Positions 48,454-56,273 of a stretch of DNA of 64,000 bases are shown here, piece by piece; positions within the stretch are counted from its first letter, which is position 1, and each line of letters starts with the position of its first letter. Below the pieces are notes generated by a model that was not told the DNA's origin, did not search any database, and saw nothing but the letters and a program-made list of their open reading frames with translations. The position numbers and the translations under genes are program-made. The DNA lies in assembly GCF_001424875.1 (NCBI RefSeq), contig NZ_LMCT01000001.1:548886-612885 (forward strand). The letters are read 5' to 3'. This DNA comes from Kitasatospora sp. Root107 (GTDB lineage: Bacteria > Actinomycetota > Actinomycetes > Streptomycetales > Streptomycetaceae).

Positions 48454-49491
48454 TCAGATCTCCGACGGCGCCGCCCTGGTGGAGCTGCGCAGCACCAGTC
48501 CGGTGGCCAGTGGGGCGACCGGCGGCACCGGCTCACCGCGCAGCAGCGCCGCCAGCGCCGCGACGCCCGTACGGCCGAGCTGCTCACCCGGCAGGTCGAC
48601 GGTGGTCAGCGGCGGGGCCAGCAGGTCGGCCACCGGGATGTTGTCGATGCCGACCACCGAGACGTCGGCCGGAATCCGCAGCCCGAGCTCGGCGGCGGCC
48701 TGGTACAGGCCCGAGGCGACCACGTCGTCGTCGCAGACCACCGCGTGCGGGCGGTCCGGGCGGCTGAGCAGCTCATGGGCGGCGGACCGCGCGGCGCGCT
48801 GACCCTCGTTCAGGGTGACGCCCAGTTCGACCACTTCGAGCCCGGCGGTGGCCGCCTCGAAGGCGGCCTGCCGGGTCCGGAAGGTGTACGCGGAGTGGGT
48901 CGAGCGCAGATGCCCGATCCGCCGGTGGCCCAGCGCGGTCAGGTGCTCGACGGCGGCCCGCATGCCGCCCGCGACGTCCAGCTCCACCGTGGGGCGGGCC
49001 CGGCCGGTGCCCGGATCGGCCAGCGCCGGGTCGGCGTCCAGGAAGACCACCGGGGTGTCGGCGGGCAGCGCGCCGAGCTGGCTGTCGTCCGGCGAGCAGA
49101 CCAGCAGGCCGTCGAACCGGCTGGTGGTCGCCGCCTCGGCGAGCGTCGCACTCCCCCAGCCCGAGCTGACCACCACGGCCAGGCCGTGCTTGCCCGCCTC
49201 CTCGTGCACCCCGACCAGTACCCGGCCGAAGAACGGACCGAGGATGTTCGGCACCGCGAGCAGGATCATCCCGCTCCGGCCCAGCCGCAGTTGGCGGCCA
49301 GCCGCCTGCGGACGGTAGCCGAGCGTCCTGGCCACCTCGCGGACCCGCTCCCGGGTCGCTTCCGAGACCCGCTGCCCCGCCTCCGTACCGGAGAACACCA
49401 ACGAGACGGTCGCCTGCGAGACCCCGGCCAGCCGTGCCACGTCCCGGCCGGTCGGACGCCGGGACGGGGTCGGTGCGGAGGGCTCGGTCAT
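48454..49491 (-). CDS. LacI-family transcriptional regulator
   Basis: Repressor of 345 aa. The N-terminal HTH is GRDVARLAGVSQATVSLVFSG and the hinge helix follows in GYRPQAAGRQLRLG. The effector domain is periplasmic-binding-like (residues 75-345), with VVCDDDVVASGLYQAAAELGL and VSVVGIDNIPVADLLAPPLTTV as family hallmarks. ATG at 49491 is 14 bp from the stop of the DUF4229 gene, so the two may be co-transcribed. The sugar ligand and targets are unknown; no sugar transporter is adjacent. Confidence 0.93.
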   Translation of the reverse strand: MTEPSAPTPSRRPTGRDVARLAGVSQATVSLVFSGTEAGQRVSEATRERVREVARTLGYRPQAAGRQLRLGRSGMILLAVPNILGPFFGRVLVGVHEEAGKHGLAVVVSSGWGSATLAEAATTSRFDGLLVCSPDDSQLGALPADTPVVFLDADPALADPGTGRARPTVELDVAGGMRAAVEHLTALGHRRIGHLRSTHSAYTFRTRQAAFEAATAGLEVVELGVTLNEGQRAARSAAHELLSRPDRPHAVVCDDDVVASGLYQAAAELGLRIPADVSVVGIDNIPVADLLAPPLTTVDLPGEQLGRTGVAALAALLRGEPVPPVAPLATGLVLRSSTRAAPSEI

Positions 49492-49505
49492 CGCGCGGGG
49501 ACGAC

Positions 49506-49829
49506 TCAGCCCTGGGACCCGGCGGCCGCCGCACGGGCGGCATCGTCGGCGGCGTCCTCCTCGGCGGCGACCTCGGCCGAACGGGACCGGCGGTTGGCGA
49601 CCTTGTCGGCCAGCTGCGCGGACATCTCGTCGCGCTGCTTGCTGAGCAGGATGTAGCTGAGCGGGGCGGAGACCAGACCCGCGATCAGCACCAGGAAGAT
49701 CACACCGGTGCTGCCGGTGACCGGGATGACCCCGAAGTGTCCGAGCAGCATGGCGAGCAGCAGGCACGACAGGAAGATGCTCAGGCGCATCGAGGTGTAA
49801 CGGAGCGTGGCGTGCTTCTTGCTGCTCAC
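49506..49829 (-). CDS. DUF4229-family membrane protein
   Basis: Small membrane protein of 107 aa. TLRYTSMRLSIFLSCLLLAM contains the first helix with its preceding basic residues, and GVIFLVLIAGLVSAPLSYILLSKQRDEM the second. The C-terminal half is charged and Ala/Glu/Asp-rich, probably cytoplasmic. GTG at 49829 has AAGGA 7 nt upstream and is preferred to GTG at 49844. DUF4229 proteins are conserved in actinobacteria, often near menaquinone genes, with no known function. Confidence 0.85.
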   Translation of the reverse strand: MSSKKHATLRYTSMRLSIFLSCLLLAMLLGHFGVIPVTGSTGVIFLVLIAGLVSAPLSYILLSKQRDEMSAQLADKVANRRSRSAEVAAEEDAADDAARAAAAGSQG

Positions 49830-49923
49830 GGGGACGTCCTTCACTGCGGGGGGTACGGCTGGCGCGGCTATCCAGTGAAGCATGACCTCACAGCCACACC
49901 ATCGGCAGGAGCTCAGGCACGCA

Positions 49924-50045
49924 CCACCAGGGGCTCGAGGAACTGCGAGGAGGTCTGGCGCCGGGGTCACTGCGAAAGTGCCTGACCATTTACGGACGGA
50001 TCACCTTGCACGGGTCGGCGTCGCAGTTCCCCGAGCCCCTGGTGG
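49924..50045. repeat. Dispersed palindromic-ended repeat, copy C
   Basis: About 122 bp bounded by CCACCAGGGGCTCG and CGAGCCCCTGGTGG. The core GCGAAAGTGCCTGACC and CGGATCACCTT match copies A and D in the same orientation. It lies between the 5' side of the DUF4229 gene and the 3' end of the acetyltransferase gene. Confidence 0.85.
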
Positions 50046-50066
50046 TTGCTGCCCGGAGCGGAGCGG

Positions 50067-50591
50067 TCAGCGGAGGTCGAGCCACATGGTGACGTCGTCG
50101 CGGTCGTCGCCCGGGGCGACCCGGATGGCGCCGGGGACGCGGCCGACCTCGGTGTAGCCGCAGCGGGCGTAGAACTGCTCCAGGCCGAGCCCGCCCCGGA
50201 GGGTGAGCCGGAGGCCGGCCCAGCCGGCCTCGCGGGCGACCCGGGCGGCCTCGGCCATCAGCTGCACGCCGTAGCCGCTGCCCTGGACGTCGGGGTGCAC
50301 CATGACCCGCTTGAGCAGCCGCCAGTGGTCCATCAGGTCGAACCGCATGTCCTCGAAGAACAGTGCCGCCACCAGCCGTCCGCCCGGCTCGAAGCCGACC
50401 AGCAGCATGTCCGGCTGCCCGGGGCCGAGGCCTGCGAACTGCTTCTCCGCCGTCACCCAGACCTGATCCTCCGTCACCGGCGGGACGAACCCGACGGCGC
50501 CGCCCGCGTTGGTCGCGGCCGTCCAGAGGGTGATGATCCCGGCCCGCAGCTCAGGGGTCAGTTCGGGGGCCAGGGCGAAGGTGAGCGTCAT
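50067..50591 (-). CDS. GNAT-family N-acetyltransferase
   Basis: GCN5-related acetyltransferase of 174 aa. The acetyl-CoA loop appears as VMVHPDVQGSGYGVQLM (Q-x-x-G-x-G/A form), followed by ARVAREAGWAGLRLTL and the C-terminal FYARCGYTEVGRVPGA. Such enzymes acetylate small amines, antibiotics or protein N-termini. The start at 50591 (MTLTFALAPELTPEL) leaves 11 bp to the MFS gene stop at 50603, suggesting an operon with it. Substrate unknown. Confidence 0.9.
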   Translation of the reverse strand: MTLTFALAPELTPELRAGIITLWTAATNAGGAVGFVPPVTEDQVWVTAEKQFAGLGPGQPDMLLVGFEPGGRLVAALFFEDMRFDLMDHWRLLKRVMVHPDVQGSGYGVQLMAEAARVAREAGWAGLRLTLRGGLGLEQFYARCGYTEVGRVPGAIRVAPGDDRDDVTMWLDLR

Positions 50592-50602
50592 GAGCACCAA
50601 GC

Positions 50603-51889
50603 CTAATCGGCGGCGACGACAGGCCGGGGGGCGGTGCGACCGAGCGCCAGGCAGAGCAGCACGGCCACCGCGCAGAGCGCGCCGGCGCCGTACCAAGCGA
50701 GGTCGTAGTCGCCGAACCGGTCCCGGCTCAGGCCCGCCAGGCCGGCCACGGCGGCGGCGCCGAGCTGGTGACAGGCCAGCACCCAGCCGAACACCACGGG
50801 TGCGTCGGCGCCGAAGTGGCGGCGGCAGAGCGCGATGGTCGGCGGCACGGTGGCCACCCAGTCCAGGCCGTAGAAGATCACGAAGGCCAGGATCGGCGGC
50901 TCCAGCGAACCGGCGAACAACTGCGGCAGGAAGAGCAGCGAGAGGCCGCGCAGCGCGTAGTAGGCGACCAGCAGGGAGCGGGAGTCGAAGCGGTCGGTGA
51001 ACCAGCCGCTGGCGATCGTGCCCACCACGTCGAAGACGCCGACCAGGGCGAGCAGGCTCGCGGCCGTGGTGACCGGCATGCCGTGGTCGTGGGCGGCCGG
51101 GATGAAGTGGGTGCCGACCAGACCCGCCGTGGTGGCACCGCAGATCGCGAACGAACCCGCCAGCAGCCAGAAGGCGCGGTTGCGGCTCACCTCGCGGAGG
51201 ATCCGCAGGCTGCGCAGGATCGCGCTGCCGTCGGTGCTCGGCGCGGGCGGCTGCTCGGTGGCCCCGTACGGGAGCAGGCCGAGGTCGGCCGGGCGTTCGC
51301 GCATCAGCAGCAGGACCGGGAGGGCGACCACGGTGGCGGAGACCGAGACCACGATCACGGCGGTACGCCAGCCGTGCTCGTCGACCAGCCAGGCGAGCAG
51401 CGGCATGAAGACCAGGTTGCCGGCGGCCCCGGCGGCGGTGAGCACGCCGGTGACCAGGCCCTGCCGGGCGGCGAACCAGCGGCCGGAGACGGTGGTGGCG
51501 AACGCCCCCGCCATCGAGCCCGAGCCGAGGCCGACCAGGACGCCCCAGCAGAGCACCAGTTGCCAGCTCTGGGTCATCAGCATGGTGAGACCGGCGCCGG
51601 TGGATATCGTCAGCAGGGCGCTGACCACGACCAGGCGGACGCCGAAACGGTCCATCAGGGCGGCGGCGAAGGGTGCGGTCAGGCCGTAGAGGGCGAGATT
51701 GACCGAGACGGCACCGGAGATGGTGCCGTGCGACCAGCCGAACTCGGTGTGCAGCGCGTCCATCATCAGCCCGGGCGTCGACCGGAAGCCGGCCGAACCG
51801 AGCAGTACCAGCAGGGTCACCCCGGCCACCACCCAGGCGTAGTGCAGGCGGCGGGACTTGACGACGGGTGGGGCGAGGGTCTCGTTCAC
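50603..51889 (-). CDS. MFS transporter (OFA-like)
   Basis: Major facilitator protein of 428 aa with 12 helices. HYAWVVAGVTLLVLLGSAGF and FGWSHGTISGAVSVNLALYG open it, and ALMDRFGVRLVVV is the motif-A loop. The layout and the W-x-x-x-x-x-x-A start resemble oxalate/formate antiporter-like (monocarboxylate porter type) members. It lies 11 bp upstream of the GNAT gene and 48 bp after another MFS gene, all on the minus strand. Substrate unknown. Confidence 0.9.
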   Translation of the reverse strand: MNETLAPPVVKSRRLHYAWVVAGVTLLVLLGSAGFRSTPGLMMDALHTEFGWSHGTISGAVSVNLALYGLTAPFAAALMDRFGVRLVVVSALLTISTGAGLTMLMTQSWQLVLCWGVLVGLGSGSMAGAFATTVSGRWFAARQGLVTGVLTAAGAAGNLVFMPLLAWLVDEHGWRTAVIVVSVSATVVALPVLLLMRERPADLGLLPYGATEQPPAPSTDGSAILRSLRILREVSRNRAFWLLAGSFAICGATTAGLVGTHFIPAAHDHGMPVTTAASLLALVGVFDVVGTIASGWFTDRFDSRSLLVAYYALRGLSLLFLPQLFAGSLEPPILAFVIFYGLDWVATVPPTIALCRRHFGADAPVVFGWVLACHQLGAAAVAGLAGLSRDRFGDYDLAWYGAGALCAVAVLLCLALGRTAPRPVVAAD

Positions 51890-51937
51890 GTGCTGATCCT
51901 TGCGCAGGGCGCTCGGTCCTTCGGTGCGGGGGCTGCC

Positions 51938-53200
51938 TCAGCCCCGGTCGGGGACCCGGCGGAGGGTGCGGACGGGACGGGTGAGGAGGAGAGCGGCGAC
52001 CACCAGGAAGGAGACCACGATGCCGACTTCGAGCACCCGGTGGGCACCGAAGGCATTGGTGGCGGGGCCGGAGAGGGCGCTGCCGATCGGGAACATGCAG
52101 ACCGAGCCGGCCACCTCGTAAGCGTGGATCCGGTTGAGCACCTCGCCCGGGACCTGGGTCTGCACACTGGTGGCCCACATGACGCTCCAGAAGGTGAGGC
52201 CGGCGCCGACCACCACCTGGGCGATGCCGAGCAGCCAGACCGGCCAGCCCAGCACGATGCCGAGGGGGTAGAGCGGGAAGGCGAGCATGGCCACCGCTCC
52301 GACGGCGAGCGGGCGTTGGGGCTTGAAGCGGACCGCGAGCAGGCCGCCGACCACGGTGCCCGCGCCGAACGCGCAGTTGAGCAGGAAGTAGGCGGAGTCG
52401 CCGTACTCGGGGATGACCAGCCCGGAGGTGACCGGCAGCAGCGGGCCCCAGCCGAGCACGGTGAAGAAGAGCCAGATCAGGATCACGCTCCAGAGCCAGC
52501 TGCGGGACCGGAACTCGTGCCAGCCGACCACCAGGTTGCGCCAGAGGCTGTCGCCCGGCGGCGGGGCCGGGACTGCGCCGAGCCGGAGTGCGAACAGGCA
52601 GATCGCGCTGATCCCGAAGGTGACAGCCGCGATCACCATCACCCAGCCGGTGGCGACGGCGGCCAGGGCACCGGCCAGGGCCGGCCCGAGCAGCGCGGCG
52701 AAGGCCTCGGAAGTGCGCAGCACGCCGTTGGCGCCCTGCACGTCGCGGGCCACCAGCGGGACGGTGGAGGCCGCGCCGGGCTGGAACATCGCGGCGGCCG
52801 TCCCGGCCAGGGCGAGCAGGAGGTAGAGCTGCCAGAGCTGGTCGATGCCCCGGAAGAAGAGCACCGCGAGCAGCACCCGGGTGGTCAGGTTGAGCAGGTC
52901 GGCGCCGATCATCATCCGGCGGGCGGTGAACCGGTCGGCGAGGACACCGCCGAACAGGACCAGACCGGCGAACGGGCCGAACAGGAAGGCCAGGGCGAAG
53001 CCGACGGTGCTGGCGCCGTGGTGGGCGCTGACCAGGCCGGCGGTCACCGCGACCGGGAGCATCGCGTCACCGAGCAGCCCTGCGCTGCGGGCGGTGAAGT
53101 AGTACCGGAAGTTACGGGACCAGATCGCCGGCGCCTCGGCCGAGCGGTCTGCGGCCGACCGGATCTCGACGGACTGGTCCTGGAGTTGGGGGAGCGTCAC
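51938..53200 (-). CDS. MFS transporter (MFS_3/enterobactin-exporter-like)
   Basis: Major facilitator protein of 420 aa. NFRYYFTARSAGLLGDAMLPVAVT, GGVLADRFTARRMMIGADLLN and FQPGAASTVPLVARDVQGANG are typical of the MFS_3 group (EntS-like and macrolide exporters). GTG at 53200 is chosen because the longer frame to 53479 crosses a large inverted repeat and carries no domain. Ten bp upstream of this start is a DasR-type operator (53210-53225). It probably exports a siderophore or drug, but nothing here shows the substrate. Confidence 0.88.
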   Translation of the reverse strand: MTLPQLQDQSVEIRSAADRSAEAPAIWSRNFRYYFTARSAGLLGDAMLPVAVTAGLVSAHHGASTVGFALAFLFGPFAGLVLFGGVLADRFTARRMMIGADLLNLTTRVLLAVLFFRGIDQLWQLYLLLALAGTAAAMFQPGAASTVPLVARDVQGANGVLRTSEAFAALLGPALAGALAAVATGWVMVIAAVTFGISAICLFALRLGAVPAPPPGDSLWRNLVVGWHEFRSRSWLWSVILIWLFFTVLGWGPLLPVTSGLVIPEYGDSAYFLLNCAFGAGTVVGGLLAVRFKPQRPLAVGAVAMLAFPLYPLGIVLGWPVWLLGIAQVVVGAGLTFWSVMWATSVQTQVPGEVLNRIHAYEVAGSVCMFPIGSALSGPATNAFGAHRVLEVGIVVSFLVVAALLLTRPVRTLRRVPDRG

Positions 53201-53209
53201 CCCAGCAGT

Positions 53210-53225
53210 TTTGGTGTAGACCACT
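53210..53225. promoter_or_regulatory. DasR-type (dre) operator-like site
   Basis: TTTGGTGTAGACCACT agrees with the DasR site ACTGGTCTAGACCACT at 13 of 16 positions, including the whole TAGACCACT half. It ends 10 bp before the MFS start codon, so binding would block transcription or elongation. Another GntR/HutC-family regulator is also possible. Confidence 0.6.
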
Positions 53226-53249
53226 CGGATTTCCAGTGGTTTATGGTCA

Positions 53250-53310
53250 CGATCGGACGGCGGCGCGGCATGCGCGCCCCGAGCACGGCACGACGGCCGC
53301 CGTCCGATCG
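53250..53310. repeat. Inverted repeat with perfect 15-bp arms
   Basis: CGATCGGACGGCGGC (53250-53264) and GCCGCCGTCCGATCG (53296-53310) are perfectly complementary around 31 nt. It may be the terminator of the ATPase gene (stop at 53551) or a leader structure of the MFS gene (start at 53200). Confidence 0.7.
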
Positions 53311-53550
53311 GGATGCCCGGGGCCCCTGACCCGCGCACCGAGTGCTCCGTACTCGTCGAGGAAGGAACCACCCACGCGCTCGGCAGCCTGCGAACCCCCA
53401 TGCTGACCGCACCGGTGCTCCCTCGACGTCCCCTCACAACGGAGAACTGCACCCAAGAGTGATCAGTTGGATACGTCACGTCAATGGGTTGTCGGAAATT
53501 CGGAATGGTTGCGGCGCATTTACCGACTCACGGGAGCGTACGGCGGGGGC

Positions 53551-54069
53551 CTACGCGATCAGTGCGCCCCCTGCGCCGCTGGTCCGCTCCATGGCCGGGG
53601 CCACCATCGCGCCCTCGCCGATCTCGCACCAGACCCGCTTGCCGGAGCCGTCCGGGTACCAGCCCCAACGCTCGCACAGCAGCTCCACCAGCTCCAGACC
53701 CCGCCCGTTGGTCGCGTCACCGGCCGCGCACCGGGGGGCGGGCGCGATACAGCTGCCGTCCGCCACCTCGACCCGGACCACGGTCGGGGCCGACGGTCCT
53801 TCACCCTCGGGCAGCGGCACCGAGAGCCGGAGCACGGCGGGCGAACCGGTGTGCACCACCGCGTTGGTGACCAGTTCGGAGACCACCAGCACCAGGGTCT
53901 CGGCGAGCGGCGCGTCCGGGTCGAACCCGTGGCCCTGCAGCCGCGAGCGCACCCACCGGCGTGCCCGGCCGACCTCGGCCGGGTCCGCCTGGACCGCCAA
54001 CTGGACCTGAAGTACCTGCACCGCTCCACCACCCGCACTCGCAGTTCGAGGCCCGGTCGGACCGGCCAT
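53551..54069 (-). CDS. RsbW-like anti-sigma-type ATP-binding protein
   Basis: Histidine-kinase-type ATPase without phosphorylation domain, 172 aa, of the large streptomycete RsbW/SpoIIAB-like group. The Bergerat motifs are VLVVSELVTNAVVHTGSP (N box), VRVEVADGS (G1) and GRGLELVELLCERWGW (G2). Such proteins bind and may phosphorylate anti-sigma antagonists, but most streptomycete members are of unknown partner. ATG at 54069 is taken; an internal GTG (VQVLQVQLAV) is possible. It is divergent from the ECF sigma gene. Confidence 0.88.
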   Translation of the reverse strand: MAGPTGPRTASAGGGAVQVLQVQLAVQADPAEVGRARRWVRSRLQGHGFDPDAPLAETLVLVVSELVTNAVVHTGSPAVLRLSVPLPEGEGPSAPTVVRVEVADGSCIAPAPRCAAGDATNGRGLELVELLCERWGWYPDGSGKRVWCEIGEGAMVAPAMERTSGAGGALIA

Positions 54070-54448
54070 GGCTCCGTCACGAATACGCCTCAGAATGATC
54101 CGGCAGGACGGTCACAGCAAGCGCTTCGGGCATATTCCAGCGATCGGGGGACAGCGCAGTGCATACTGTCCCGCTCACTCTGGCGAGCGTCGCACCGGCG
54201 ATCGTCCGGCCACCCGCTCCGACCTGGCTTTCCGAGGGGACGGCGCGAGCGTAACGAAACGTACCGCGCGGCAGCGCCGATCCGACCGCCGCCACGAGCG
54301 AACCACCCTTGCTACATCTGTCCACCGCAGATCGAACGACGAAAGTCCGTACAGCTACCACCAACTGACGATTCGAAACTTCTTCATACGATTCCCCGCG
54401 CCGACGATTCCCAGCCAGTTACCGTGGAGTTGAGCAGGGGGAGGGGCG
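54070..54448. other. Divergent intergenic region ATPase / ECF sigma
   Basis: About 380 bp without a gene, expected to carry promoters for both flanking genes. It holds the dyad GGGACAG-N11-CTGTCCC (54148-54172). The sigma gene start is preceded by GGGGGAGGGGCG. Confidence 0.5.
54148..54172. promoter_or_regulatory. Dyad GGGACAG / CTGTCCC
   Basis: Perfect 7-bp arms with an 11-nt spacer (centre spacing about two helical turns), about 80 bp upstream of the ATPase start. Candidate operator; no regulator is assigned. Confidence 0.4.
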
Positions 54449-54967
54449 ATGGAGACCGCCGGACCGGTCCCGAGCTGGGACGAGCAGATCCACTGGCGGC
54501 TGGCCCAGGGCGAGGAGACCGCACTCGCCGAGCTCTACGACCGGCTGGCTCCCCTGGTGCACGGCCTGGCCGGCCGGATACTGACCGACCAGACCGCCGC
54601 CGAACAGCTCACCCGTGAGGTTTTCGGCCAACTCTGGGAGCACCCCGAGTCCTTCGACCCCCGGCAGGGTTCGCTCCGCGCCTGGCTCGGCTCGCTGACC
54701 CGGCGGCGCGCCCTGGACCGGCTCCGGCTGGACCACACCGACGACCGGGAGCTGCGCCGACGTGCCGGTGCCGCCCGGGCCCAGTACGTGGTCGACTCGC
54801 TGCCCGACCCGCTGCGCGAGACCATCGCGCTGGCCTGGTTCGACGGCCGCAGCTACCAGGAGACCGCCCGTCAGCTGGGCATCACCGACCAGGCCGCCAA
54901 GCAGCGGCTCCGGCTCGCCCTCCAACTGCTCGCCACCGAACTGGCCGACGAGGAGGACGAGTCGTGA
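54449..54967 (+). CDS. ECF-type RNA polymerase sigma factor
   Basis: Sigma factor of 172 aa with regions 2 and 4 only. Region 2 contains ALAELYDRLAPLVHGLAGRIL and TREVFGQLWEHPESFDP. Region 4 contains LPDPLRETIALAWFDGRSYQETARQLGI, then QAAKQRLRLALQLL as the recognition helix. ATG at 54449 has a GGGGGAGGGG ribosome site. The last codons overlap the start of the anti-sigma gene (GTGA, 54964-54967). It resembles the SigK/SigL-type ECF19 group by its partner, but this is not certain. Confidence 0.92.
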   Translation: METAGPVPSWDEQIHWRLAQGEETALAELYDRLAPLVHGLAGRILTDQTAAEQLTREVFGQLWEHPESFDPRQGSLRAWLGSLTRRRALDRLRLDHTDDRELRRRAGAARAQYVVDSLPDPLRETIALAWFDGRSYQETARQLGITDQAAKQRLRLALQLLATELADEEDES

Positions 54968-56100
54968 CGCGTCAGGACGACGACCGGGCGGCCGAACTCC
55001 GGCACGAGGCGTACCGCTCCCTGCTCGGCGCCTGGGCACTGGACGCCTGCCCGCGCCGCGAGGCGGCCGAGCTGGCCCAGCACCTGGCGCTCTGCCCGGA
55101 CTGCGCCGAGGAGGCCACCCGGCTGCGGAACGCGGCCGGCCGCCTCTCCCCCGACGAACCGCTGGACCCGGCGGGCTCGCTCCGCCAGCAGGTGCTGGAC
55201 TGGTGCCTGGCCCGCCGCCCACCCCAACTGCCCGTCCCCGCCTGGGCCGCACCGTACGCGACCGAGACCGCCAAGCTGGACGCGCTGCTCCGCGACCTCG
55301 GCCCCGAGGAGTGGCAGGAGGTGGCCGAACTCCCCTGGTACGGCGGGGTGCAGCGGTGGCGTCCGGCCGAGGTGCTGGGCCATCTGACCGCCGTGGACGG
55401 CTACCTGGCGCCCGGGCTCGGCCTGCCCGACCCGGTTCCCGGCACCGCCGTCACCGCACCGGCCCGGGTGCCCGCGCAGCACGGCCCCACGTCCCGGCCC
55501 CCGGTCCAGGGCAGTCCGGCTGCCGGCGTACTGGAGCGCACCTCCCGGCTGCTGGCGGTCCAGGCCGGTCTGGCCCCGGGCACCGTCCGGGCCCAGTGGC
55601 GGCGGCAGGGCCACGCGCTGGTCCGCAGCGCCGCGCTCCGTCCGCAGGGCGGCGCGACGGTGGACTTCGGCTTCGCCCGGCTGCCGCTCAGGGACGCCTT
55701 CGTGGACCGCGCCTTCGAGTGCTGGGTGCACGGCGACGACATCGCCCGCGCGGTCGACTACCCCTACCCGCCGCCGCTCCCCCGCCACCTGCGACTGATG
55801 GTCGACCTGGCGGTCCGGATGCTCCCGGTCGCGCTGGCCGCCACCCGCCCACCGGTGGCCGGGCCCGGCCGGGTCCTGCGGCTGGTCATCGAGGGCCCGG
55901 CGGCCGGCGAATGGCTGATCCCCCTGGACGGCTTCGACACCGGGGGCCCGCAGGTGGCCGAACTGGTGCTGGACGGACTGGAGTTCTGCAACCTGGTGGC
56001 CGCCCACCGCGACCCCGACCGCATCCCGGCGGGGGAACACGGCGACCGCGCCGCCATCCGCGAAGTCCTCCGAGCGGCACCTTTGCTGTCACGCCCCTAG
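54964..56100 (+). CDS. Zinc-finger anti-sigma factor fused to DinB/maleylpyruvate-isomerase-like domain
   Basis: Protein of 378 aa, partner of the coupled ECF sigma factor. The N-terminal anti-sigma domain (about residues 10-60) has the zinc motif AELAQHLALCPDCAEEA (HxxxCxxC). From about residue 100 a mycothiol-dependent DinB-like domain follows (PWYGGVQRWRPAEVLGHLTAVDGY, then CWVHGDDIARAVDYPYPP). The fusion suggests that a thiol- or metal-related signal is sensed by the second domain. There is no transmembrane helix, so it is a soluble anti-sigma factor. GTG start. Confidence 0.86.
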   Translation: MTRQDDDRAAELRHEAYRSLLGAWALDACPRREAAELAQHLALCPDCAEEATRLRNAAGRLSPDEPLDPAGSLRQQVLDWCLARRPPQLPVPAWAAPYATETAKLDALLRDLGPEEWQEVAELPWYGGVQRWRPAEVLGHLTAVDGYLAPGLGLPDPVPGTAVTAPARVPAQHGPTSRPPVQGSPAAGVLERTSRLLAVQAGLAPGTVRAQWRRQGHALVRSAALRPQGGATVDFGFARLPLRDAFVDRAFECWVHGDDIARAVDYPYPPPLPRHLRLMVDLAVRMLPVALAATRPPVAGPGRVLRLVIEGPAAGEWLIPLDGFDTGGPQVAELVLDGLEFCNLVAAHRDPDRIPAGEHGDRAAIREVLRAAPLLSRP

Positions 56101-56107
56101 CCGGGCA

Positions 56108-56254
56108 CCACCAGGGGCTCGGGGAACTGCGAGGAGATCTGGCGTGCGGGTCACTGCGAAAGTGCCTGACCCTTTACGCACGGATCACCTTGTACGAGGT
56201 CGGCGTCGCCCCGCGGCGGAGCCGCCCATCAGCAGGGCCCCGAGCCCCTGGTGG
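56108..56254. repeat. Dispersed palindromic-ended repeat, copy D
   Basis: About 147 bp bounded by CCACCAGGGGCTCGGGG and CCCCGAGCCCCTGGTGG. It has the best-preserved core: GCGAAAGTGCCTGACC, TACGCACGGATCACCTT and GAGGTCGGCGTCG. It lies between the stop of the anti-sigma gene and the stop of purU (convergent). Confidence 0.88.
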
Positions 56255-56273
56255 TTGATGCCCGGATGGCCGG

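Larger units (their letters stand above)
53201..53550. other. Intergenic region with operator-like site and long inverted repeat
   Basis: About 350 bp with no gene. It contains the dre-like site at 53210-53225, the 15-bp-arm inverted repeat at 53250-53310, and a lower-GC stretch (53460-53530) next to the ATPase gene end. Confidence 0.6.

Noticed and set aside
50603..53200. Biosynthetic gene cluster around the MFS exporters
   Set aside because: No synthase, NRPS, PKS, lanthipeptide or terpene cyclase gene is adjacent; only transporters and an acetyltransferase are present.
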